Shown one piece after another: positions 38,301 through 50,300 of a stretch of 64,000 bases of DNA. The translations under genes were made by a program, and so were the position numbers. The stretch spans positions 14,571,200 through 14,635,199 of the forward strand of contig NW_024737042.1 of assembly GCF_018991925.1 (NCBI RefSeq), written 5' to 3'. This stretch comes from Homarus americanus (Eukaryota > Arthropoda > Malacostraca > Decapoda > Nephropidae). Position 1 is the first letter of the stretch. The number at the start of each line of letters is the position of its first letter. The notes beneath the pieces are model-generated. The model worked only from the letters and a program-made list of their open reading frames with translations, had not been told where the DNA came from and did not search any database.

Positions 38301-41300
38301 TAAAATAATCTTGAATTACACCTATTGAACTTAAAATTTTATTGGTGAAATGACGGCATCAAGCATGGGTCCCCTGAAAGGTGATTTCTCCTCCATCCCC
38401 ACTTCCTTCTCCTTCACCCCCACTTCTAATTCCCATCATCATCATCAACCAGGAACCTTCTACATACACACCTCAAAGTAAGTGTACTTTACTGCATTTT
38501 TTTTTTACTTTGTATGTACTTTTCTGTGAGCTGGAACCAATTACCCAAATATCCCATTGAAACAATGGATTCGGTTAACAAACAACTCTGTGGAACGAAT
38601 TGTGTTCGTTAACCGAGGGACCACTGTAATAGAATTTTGTGCCAAATCTAATGAGATATTTCGGTTGAATGTACTGTACAAAACTTGTACAGTACTAAGT
38701 TCAGCTATGGTTTCTAACAATGTTTAACATGAATAATGCACCCGCTCCTACCATGCCCAAATGTGCATTAATAACTTGAAGCTCACGGTACAATAATGTC
38801 AAGAAGCACACTAAGGTATCTGATCACAGTTCTGTTACAATTACATCACACTTCTATATGCTGGCAACTATTACATACAATGCATATAATACTGGAACAT
38901 GTACTTTGATTGTCAACCTTGAAAGTTCAAGATTTACAATGCAAATGAAAAATTTCTACACAGCAATTACATTATTGTGCAAAAGTGGTGCAACTATATC
39001 AATAACTCTACCATGATGATTCAGTGTAATCTAATCCACTTAACAGGAAATTCCCAAGAATGCAAAAACTTTTAGAACCCAAATACAAAATACATTCAAC
39101 ATTGTCACTGCATGAAAATTGTAGCTTGATCCTGGAAATCCCAATTTTTAGCCAAATCACTGACATGGAGACTCTTGTACTGTATGCTGCTATAGTGCAT
39201 TTTTTCTCAGCTGAGAAGAGATGCCCTGCCCCCTCCTCAAGAGTTACAGCTGATTTGCTGTTGCAAATCTGTTCGATTTCGTCCTAAAGTAATGATGTAT
39301 TTCTAAATGAGTTTATTCATAATTGTTGGGATGACCATTTCTGACGAGAAAAATATTTAGCTAAATTATATACAGATACATACATTCATTATTTCAAACA
39401 GTAGCACGTAGGAAGTTTATCAGAAATCTTATACAGGTGCTCCCCGACTTACGACAGGGTTAGGGACCCAAATCCAGGTCATAAGTCCGACATAGATTAA
39501 TAAAATAATAAAATAAAATAAAAAATAAAAAAATCTACAATGAAATACAGTACAGTAAAAGTAATAAATAATGAGGAATGGATAGTGTGACTGAGCACTT
39601 ACCTTTAATGTAGTCAGCTGAATGCACATGGGGCCCCCATAATTTTCTAATTATACATGGAGACTACATTAACTGGAAGAAGCAGAGAAGGAGACAGGGC
39701 TGGGTGGGTCATCAATGTCGCTTTCTTCAGACAGGTTTATGTGCTGTGGAAACTTGCTGGTTGAAGGTATTGGATCATCTTCAGGGAGTGAAAAGGCAGC
39801 ACTAGTGGGGCGTGAGGAGACAGCACCAGGGGACTTCTTAAAATAGATGTCCAATTTAGACTGCACAGTTTGCTTTTTCTTTTCATTATAAATTTCTCTG
39901 TAGCAAGCAAGTGCATCTTGGATCATTCTGTCAACTTTGGCATAACGCTCATAATTTTGATCCATGCCATCAAACATTTGCATTCCTTTATTAATTGTAG
40001 CAAATGCCTCTGCCATTTTCTTCACTGAAAACTTTTTGGGGGGTGCAGGTCCTTCTTCTACATTTAGACTGGCTTCTTCCTCTGCATCTTTGTGTGCTTC
40101 CAGTTCGACGAGATCTTCGTTACTGAGCTCTTCTGCTACACTCTCAACCAACTGTTCAACATCTTTACTCTCAATTTCTAACTGAAGCTGTTTACCTAAC
40201 TCCACTATCTTGTTACTAATATCCGTAATAACTTATTTTCATTAAACCCTCTAAAACTGTTCACATATCTTTTCAGGATTTTCTTCCATATTCCATTCAT
40301 GCAATGTTTTGTAACCTGATCCCATGCCGCACTAATGTTCTTTATACATGACAAAACGTTGTACTCCTTCCAAAACTCTTAAGCGTTTTCTCACCTTCAG
40401 TAGCAGCAACAGCCTGAGCGAAGGTAGTACGTAAATAATACTCTTTAAAGGCAGTAATAGCACCTTGATCCATGGGTTGGATGACAGAGGTAGTGTTAGG
40501 TGGAATGTACACTACCTTAACATCAGGGTGCATGTCGTCCAGGTGTGGTGGGTGTCCCGGAGCATTATCCAAAATCAGCAAAATCTTGAATGGAATCCGT
40601 TGTTGCAGACAATACTCCTTGGCTCGAGGAATGAAACAATTCATGAACCAATCCTCAAACAGTACAATGGTCATCCAGGCTTTCTTGTTACTGCGATAAA
40701 ACACTGGCAGTGTGTGCTTGCTGACATGTTTAAAAGCCCTGGGGTTCTCTGAATGATAGATCATGAAGGGCTTTAGCTTGAAACCAGCAACATTCCCCCC
40801 AACAGAAGTGTAATTCTGTCCTTGAATGCCTTGAATCCTGGCATTGTTTTCGCCTCTTTGTGGATGTATGTCTGCTCAGGCATGCGCTTCCACAATAATC
40901 CAGTCTCATCCACATTGAATATTTGCTCAGGCAAATAATTCCCTTCCACAATCACATCATCTAACTTCTCCTTAAAAGATTCGGCAGCACCAACATCGGC
41001 ACTAGCTGCCTCTCCACTCACCTTAACATTTGTGTAACCGTAGCGTTTTTAAATCTATTAAACCACCCATGACTTGCTGTAAGGGTTTGCTCACATTCAT
41101 CTCCTGCCTGCTTCTTCAGGCTTTGGAACAGGCTTCTTGCTTTAGCCTGTAAGGTTAGAAGGCTTGGCGGGGTACACGCTTGTGTTTGGTCTTCTATCCA
41201 TATCACTCAATAATTCTTCCATATCGTGAATAGACCTTGTCTTTTCAAATTATATTCCTTTATAGACATTGTTCTAATTTCACATCACGCATCAATGCTC

Positions 41301-44300
41301 TTGTCCTTCAGAATAGTGGATATGGTCGAAAGTGCTAGAATTTTAGGTCGCAGGAGAGTGTTACAGTTTTACCTTTCTCATACTGTATTATTATCTTCAT
41401 TTTCATCTCAAAAGTAATTGCTCACCTCTTTCTTCGAGCACCACCTCAGCACTCTCACTTGTATGCTTTTCCAGTCATTATAAAGTTAATTAAACACGAT
41501 AATAACGTAGTTCATAGCTACATCGGTATAGAGCGATAGCTCAAAACACCAACTAAGGCTGTACTGAGTGAGTGTACCACGGTGACATTGACCCAGCCAG
41601 CCACGCTCTCGCTCAGGGACGGAAACGTTTGGGTATAAGCGTCATTTGAAAAAATTGGTCACGACTGGGTGGTATGTCTGCGGACGATGCATACGGTCAG
41701 AGCAGGTCGTAAGTGCAGATTAACGTAAGTTGGGTCAGTCATAAGTTGGGGACTACCTGTACATGAATTCTTTAAACTCTGTAACATTCGTCATATATAT
41801 TTATTTTTACCACAATAAGGCATACTAAGACATATTATCATAAAACTACATTGCAAAAACTAACATTTTAAAAGATCAGAATCACACTGAAATATTACAC
41901 GGCCCCTGAAAATTGGTGGAGGAGTGTGACAGACTTGGCCGCTCGAGCTAACAGCCGTCAGTAGAGGTGGGAAATATAACTGTGAACAACTTCATATTTC
42001 AGTGATTCTGATCTTTTAAAATGTTAGTTTTTGCATAATGTAGCTTTACTGATACATAATTTGTCTTAGTATGCCTTATTGTGGGTAAAAATAAATATAT
42101 ATTAAATGCGTCCTCCGAAAGCGTGAATTTGTTACCAGAGTTTAACAGTTAATTCATGTATAAGATTTCTGATAAACTTCCTACGTGCTCCTGTTTGAAA
42201 TAATGTATGTATCTATCCGTATATGATTTAGATAAATACTTTTCTCGTCAGAAACGGTCATCCCAACGATCATGAATAAACTTTAGAAATACATCATTAC
42301 TTTAGGAAGAAATTGAACAGATTTGCAACAGCCAATCAGCTGTAACTCTTGAGGAAGGGGCAGGGCATCTTTTCTCAGCTGGGAAAAAATGCACTATAGT
42401 TGACAAGGTTACAGCCTGAGCAAACTCCCATCATCATTGACTGGTATCAATTATAGTACAGGGTAGCAACAATACTGTTCCATTACAAACATTGTCTTAA
42501 AAGAGAAAAATTTAAACATCAATTGTGTTATTGAAAGTTGAGTTTTAAAAAGTCTTGGTGACATTAACACCTATTGTCACCATTGAACTTCTTAAGTTTC
42601 CGGTAATTTGCCTCTCCCAGCCTAACCCACTGCCTTAAAATATCCACTAATGGCAATTATTACATCCGGTCACATGATCCTGCAAAGGGAAACCCAGTTG
42701 GTCCCCAAACCAACATCTGAAACAGGGCTCCTGAAACCCAGGTTTTATCATTAAAATAAAACCTTTCCACCCAATGGAGCCACATACCGTACCCATAAGA
42801 TTATAAACTATATTTCAAGGATTAATAGCTACTCACACAATGATATCAGGTCCTCCCTTGACACGGCATGGGGAAAACCAGTGCCACCAAATGACTGTTG
42901 GGAGAACAGACGATTGGATTCTTAGCATGTTTAATACTCTTGCAAACTTGAAATAAAGGATGTACAGTAATACTCTTACAATGCTCATAATGTGTGATAC
43001 TACCTTAGACCCTCTACTGGTAATAGGAGATGAATGCACCGACCTGACTGGTCAACAACCTCACCAATATGGGCGACAATTAGACAGACATTTATCACAG
43101 GAAATCAAAGAGGGGCAATGGTGACAATGGAAGCAAATTTATGCATGCTACTGTGGGGCAAAGACTCATTCAGACTTTCAGCCATATTGTCTACATTTCT
43201 GACTTCACTTTTTTTTTAAATAGGCAAATAATTATTCAGTAAATAACAGTCTTCTATGTCAGGACTCAGGAGCTTCCCCATGTTATAAACCATGGCACAC
43301 TGGGGCACAATACATAAATCACCTAAAAATTATATTAGGATATAAATATGAATAATCATTTCTTAATAATGCATTGAATTTAAAACAAATTTTCATGTAC
43401 CTACTGATACATCAAAATTGTTACTATGGTATACCCTTCTCCATGCACAAATCAAATTAAAGCTAAATTTACTCTACATTGAGAAAATCCTTAAAAACTT
43501 GACAAGGAGTCCCGTCTTGCTGGACTTATCGGAATCACTAGGAGTATCGCTTAATGCTACAGTACTGTACTTCAAAATTCCTAAGTGGAGATGTGATAAC
43601 TTCACGTGACAAAGTGAAACCCTCTGATTTACCTCATGGCTCATGGACTGTTGTGCTCTGCTCTCCAAATTCGGAGACCCAGCATTGGTGGATAATACTG
43701 ATGCATCTGTCTCAACATCTGTGGTGCCCTTCAGCTCCACCTTTGTTAAGTCATCTGTGGCAGAGACTGATGGTGAGATAGATATTCTTTCCTGGGTTTC
43801 ACTCTTTAGGTTTCCAGTTGAACCAGACAAATTTTCCAGATTACCAGACAATGATGAGGGATACTGTGACTGAGTTGCAGATGGAGATAAACTTGTGTTG
43901 CAACCAGTTTCCATCTTATCTTCTTCAAGTTGCTGCTGCTTTATCTCAGTATCAACTGTTGGAGCCAATATATTGCTATGATCTTTCAAACCCTCTCCCA
44001 ACCCCTTTGAATCTACTGCTTTGCCTGCAGTTTCATCAGCAGCTACCTTTTCTTCTACCAACAACTCCTGCTCTCCTAAGAGTTGTGGTGAGCTTGTAGC
44101 ATGAGAAAGAAATGACTCGCTTTTTGTCTCTGATGCATGCTTGTTCCCTGAAGGATCATCATCTTCCACACCTTCATTTCCAGATACATCTTTTTCCTGG
44201 GCCACTACACCACCATCTTCATTTCCTTCATCTTCCTCCATGTCCTCTTTTTCAACAATAACAATAGAGGAGGACGAGGAAGATGGATGGCTACCACCTT

Positions 44301-47300
44301 CATCTGATGCAGACTGGATCCCTTCACTCTCACTGTTTTCTTCTAACTGCTGCATCATCACATTTAATTTGGATTAAAGTGAAAAAGGGAAAACATTTTA
44401 CTTTGGGACAATAACAGTACATAACACATTTAAAGTAATGAATGTTAAGTTCAGAGTTGATTTTGTTTAAGCACTTGTAATTCCTTCCACTGATCCAAAA
44501 TGAGGAATTTATTTTCAAAACAACTACAATATCCTTTCAAGTTACCACTAATGTACTACTCTAATAAAAGTCTTGCTATAAATTTAAATCCCCAGTGTTA
44601 AAAAAGTAGTTATTTAACAGGAAGAAAGCAATAAAAAAGTATTACAAATGCAATATGTCTACGGCTTCTGAAAATAAATCTAGTATTAGTCTAAGCAAGC
44701 TCAGTTGCCTATGGAAGCAATACTGTAAGCAGCACCGTTCTTCTCTGACAATATTCACACAGCAATGTCCCAAACTTACACCCCCACCTTCACACTGCTA
44801 TCAGCCATATAAGATTACCACAAAGACCGAGTTTCCAGTTTATCTTTTAACCCTTTATAAGCAGCAAAGGATTCCCTACTTCACCCCCAAATGTGCAAAA
44901 ATGAATCAATAGGAAGTCGAAACATCCACTAACGATGACTGAAATTCCCTCGGATAACTTCTACTGATGATGGCCGACATCCCTACAGACAACTTCTACT
45001 GATGGCCGCCATACCTACAGCTAACTTCCACTGATGATGGCCGCCATCCCTACAGCTAACTCCCACTGATGATGGCCGCCATCCCTGCAGCTAACTTCCA
45101 CTGATGATGGCCACCATCCCTACAGCTAACTTCCACTGATGATGGCCACCATCCCTACAGCTAACTTCCACTGATGATGGCCGCCATCCCTACAGCTAAC
45201 TTCCACTGATGATGGCCACCATCCCTACAGCTAACTTCCACTGATGATGGCCGCCATCCCTACAGCTAACTTCCACTGATGATGGCCACCATCCCTACAG
45301 CTAGCTTTCACTGATGATGGCTGCCATCCCTGCAGCTACCTTCCACTGACAATGGCTGCCATTCCTACAGCTAACTTCCACTAACGATGGCCGCCACCAC
45401 TACAGCTAACTTCCACTGATGATGGCCACCATCCCTACAGCTAACTTCCACTGATGATGGCCACCATCCCTACAGCTAACTTCCACTGATAATGGCCACT
45501 GTCCCAACAGCTAACTTCCACTGATGATGGCCACGCTCCCACAGTTAACTTCCACTGATGATGGCTGCCATTCCTACAGCTAACTACTAACGATGGCCGC
45601 CACCACACAGCTAACTTCCTGATGATGGCCATCATCCCACACTAACTTTCACTGATGATGGCTGCCATCCTACAGACAACTTCTACGATGGCATCCCTAC
45701 AGCAAACTTCCACTGATGATGGCCGCCATCCTACAGCTAACTCCCACTGATGATGGCTGCCATCCCCTACAGCTAACTCCCACTGATGATGGCTGCCATC
45801 CCTACAGCTAACTTCCACTGATGATGTGCCATCCCTACAGCTAACTTCCACTGATGATGGCTGCCATCCTGGCTACTTCCACTGATGATGGCTGCCATCC
45901 CTACAGCTAACTTCACGATGGCGGTCACCATCCCTACAGCTAACTTCCACTGATGATGGCTGCCATCCTACAGCTAACTTCCACTGATGATGGCTGCCAT
46001 CCCTACAACTAACTTCCACTGATGATGGCTGCCATCCCTACATTCACTTCCACTGATGATGGCTGCCATCCCTACAGCTAACTTCCACTGATGGACGGTC
46101 ACCATCCTACAGCTAACTTCCACTGATGATGGCCACCATCCCTACAGCTAACTTCCTGATGATGGCCACCATCCCTACACTAACTTCCACTGATGATGGC
46201 TGCCATCCCTACCTACTTCCACTGATGATGACTGCCATCCTACAGCCTTCCACTGATGATGGCCACCATCCCTACAGCCTTCCACTGATGATGGCTGCCA
46301 TCCTAGCTAACTTCCACTGATGATGGCCACCATCCCTACAGCTAACTTCCACTGATGATGGCTGCCATCCTGCTTCGATGATGGCCACCATCCTACAGCT
46401 AACTTCCACTGATGATGGCTGCCATCCACACTAACTTCCACTGATGATGGCCCATCCCTACAGCTAACTTCTGATGATGGTCACCATCCTACAGCTAAAT
46501 TCCACTGATGATGGTACCATCCTACAGCTAAATTCCCTCATGATGGTCACCATCCCTACAGCTAACTTCTGATGATGGTCACCATCCTACAGCTAAATTC
46601 CACTGATGATGGTCACCATCCTACAGCTAACTTCCACTGATGATGGTCACCATCCCTTCAGCTAACTTCCTGATGATGGTCACCATCCCTACAGCTACTT
46701 CCACGATGATGGTCACCATCCTACAGCTAACTTCCACTGATGATGGTCACCATCCTACTTCCACTGATGATGGTACCATCCTACAGCTAACTTCCACAGT
46801 GATGGTCACCATCCCTGTACTTCCACTGATGATGGTCACCATCCTACAATTCTTCACTGATGATGGTCACCATCCTACCACTAACTTCCACTGATGATGG
46901 TCACCATCCTACAGCTAACTTCCACTGATGATGGTCTATCCTACAGCTAACTTCCACTGATGATGGTCACCATCCCTACAGCTAACTTCCACTGATGATG
47001 GTCACCATCCCTACACTAACTTCCACTGATGATGGTCACCATCCTACAGCTAACTTCCACTGATGATGGTCACCATCCTACAGCTAACTTCCACTGATGA
47101 TGGTCACCATCCCTACAGCTAAATTCCACTGATGATGGTCACCATCCCTACAGCTAACTTCCACTGATGATGGTCACCATCCCTACAGCTAACTTCCACT
47201 GATGATGGTCACCATCCCTACAGCTAACTTTCACTGATGATGGTCACCATCCCTACAGCTAACTTCTACTGATGATGGTCCATCCCTACAGCTAACTTCC

Positions 47301-50300
47301 ACTGATGATGGTCACCATCCCTACAGCTAACTTCCACTGATGATGGTCACCATCCCTACAGCTAACTTCCACTGATGATGGTCACCATCCCTACAGCTAA
47401 CTTCCACTGATGATGGTCACCATCCCTACAGCTAACTTCCACTGATGATGGTCACCATCCCTACAGCTAACTTCTACTGTTTCAGGATTAAAGGTTTTTT
47501 TGTATGTCTTCCCTCCATTTACTATTACTACACCATTATACACCAGCAAAAGTAACCCATTTTTTATGCTCATCTCACCAGTCACCTAAAATCTTTGCAA
47601 ATTGTAGTGTTAACCTTCCAAACTCTATTCAACAATCTAAAAGAAAAAAGAGAGAAAGAAAAGGAGAAAATGAGTGTATGATACAAAGAGAGAAAATGTC
47701 TCAATTAAATGAAGGAGAGAGAAATAAAGATATCCACGATGACCAAACTGCTCAAAGTTCAGCAGCCAACCAAACAATCCAGGTTACCTCTCCTCATTCA
47801 AAATAATTTCCAATGCTACTTGAAAAAAATATCAACAAAATTCTATGGCAATTTAAAGTAAATTATCATGGAACACGTCTTCTTTGCATGTTATTTCTTA
47901 TAACCAAAGCTTCACCTTTATAAATCGATGTCAAAAAGCTTCACCTTCCTTAAATCAATGTTGCAATCAATCATCTTCCCTAAATCAATGTTGCAAGGCT
48001 TCCTCCTCCCTAAATCAATATTGCAAAGTTTCACCTTTCCTAAATCAATGTTGCAATTAATGCTTGCCAAAAAAATAATCTTTGATTTACAAGTTTATTT
48101 CATATTTCCCTAGTTATACTTCAGTACTAAATCAATATAAAGAATTTTCTAACAGGGGACTTTACTGAGGTCTTTTTTTCCACTAAATTTTGCTTCACAT
48201 AACTAATCAGGCAAGCATTCTGATGATCATGACAGCTTTCATATGTGATCCTTCAAGCAAAATACAGTACAGTGACCCCTCCGTTAACGAGCTCAATCCG
48301 TTCCAGAAGGTCGTTCGTTAACCGAAAAGTTCGTTAACCGAAACCATTGTTTCAATGGGTTTTTGGGTAATTGGTTCCAGCTCACCGAAAATTTCCTAAA
48401 TTCAACAAAAATGGTAGAAAAGTTCACTTACTTTGAGGTGTGCATGTAGAAGGCTCCTGGATGATGATGATGATGATGGGATTTAGAATGGGGTGGAGGA
48501 GAAGGAAGAAGAGAAGGCATTGGGGTGGAAGAGAAGTCACCCCATGGCGCCATTTCACCCATAAAATTTTAGCTCTCTTGGTGTAATTCAAGATTATTTT
48601 CTTTAAATCAACACTGCACTGCATTATATATTGTCAATATGTAAAATATATTTCAAAATGACCAATAATTTGCTTGGAAACACAGAAAAAAGCATTTAGT
48701 TGAAAAGAGTCTCAAGCAAGATGTTACCTCCAGTGAAAACAGAGAGAGACTGACGCCTGTTTGCTGTGTTAAGAGGCTGGATGCCGCGCATTAAACTAGT
48801 CACTTTACCTTCAATTATGTTCAATAATTGTTAAAATGACTAAAAAATTGAATATTGAACTTTTAAAATTATTGAATAGTATAAACTTCTTGATATTTAC
48901 TAAAATAGTAAGGAATTTAAGCGGACTGATACTAAAGCTGGTTGCCCGGTCAGTGCAAGCGAAAACATGTTGAGGTCGGTTCGTAAGAACTTCGTTAACC
49001 GAATTGTTTTTCGTTAACCGAATTGAAGATCCTTATGGAAGGCAGTTCGTTAATCGAAATTACGTTAACCGAGGTGTTCGTTAAACGAGGGGTCACTGTA
49101 ATTTAAAACACTTCTTTGAAAAAAATAATGTCCAGTTATAAAAGATGCTAAACAATACCTTATATCAGGAGCGGTTAAGTATAAACTTAATTTTCTAAAT
49201 ACAGTATATATCCCACACCTTTACATACCTGTCGCTCCAGTTCTTGTGGCTTCTGCTCCGCCAGAGTAAGAATGGAAATACTTCGATCATTCTCTTCATT
49301 TTCTTTCTGTGGCTCTGGTTCAATGGTTTCAGTGTACTTCTCAATCCCCATTGATTCTTTTGTTTGTTTAAGTTCTATATCAGGCTTCTCAGGTACTCTA
49401 TTCTGGAACTCTTCATCTGGTGTCACTGTTGGTGTGACACCAATAGCAGAGTCTGGAGACTGTAAAGCTGACTCATAGGATGAATCTCCAATTGCATCCA
49501 TGACCTCACTGTAAGAAATTTAAACCAAAAAATCATTAGAATACTTCTAAAAAATATTGTAGTAAAAGAGGGTCCCTTAGGATTGATGGGCCATGATGGG
49601 CAGGGCAGATACAGCGCATTAATTACTAAACCTTCGGTACACAAAAGGCAGTGTGGTTAGCACTGTACTTGACTGACTTCACTTCCTAAGGTACCCATTC
49701 ACAGATGGGTGAACTTGGGGTTGCCTTGGATATAGACAAAAGGCCCTTAGGAAAAGACATGAGCACTGTAGCCACACAGCTGCAGCATCATGCAATAACT
49801 ATAATGTGGGGCTAGAGACAGACAGGCAACGAGGTGAACTATTACTGGATAAAGAGAATCACAGATCTGTAATAAAAATTAAGTAAGTGTTGTCTGAAGG
49901 CATCAGGTGTAAAAACAGTAAATATTGAAAAAAATATGGGGCTAAGGGGCAGGACCTGTAGAGAGAGGTACAGGAGGGGGGAAAAGATTGCCCCTCTAAA
50001 AGCTGAAGGATTCTGCCAAAGTATGGCTAAGAAAGCAAATATTTATCTTAACAAACATGAAAAGACACAAAAAGTAAAATTCATTTTCCATCTACGTACT
50101 GTGCTTGATGACCTCCAGACATGGCAGGTGACCTTTAACGTGAATGATTTTGTATGGCACCGATTACTAAAAAAGATGAGGATCTCTTGTGCAAAGTCTA
50201 AGTTTTATGAGGTTCAATTAGGACTGTAAATATATGAAATAAAAATAAATATAAATTTGACTTTTTTAAGTTATTTGGTAACGTTAAAACTTCATAAAGT

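Larger units (their letters stand above)
39193..42396. mobile_element. Fold-back MITE with ~380-bp TIRs, split by a Tigger insertion (TRABD intron 3)
   Basis: The left arm is 39193-39433 continued at 41760-41895. The right arm is about 42000-42396 in reverse complement (tagtgcattttttctcagct at both ends). Flanking TA sites are 39191-39192 and 42397-42398. Only about 100 bases separate the arms. Removing the Tigger at 39434-41759 leaves a typical MITE of about 876 bp. Confidence 0.8.

Noticed and set aside
45441..47585. Several open frames of 60-85 aa in the tandem array, on both strands
   Set aside because: They are translations of the 35-bp minisatellite; the period is not a multiple of three and the frames drift.
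49936..50229. 97-aa plus-strand frame in TRABD intron 1
   Set aside because: No recognisable family, low complexity at its start, and antisense within an intron.
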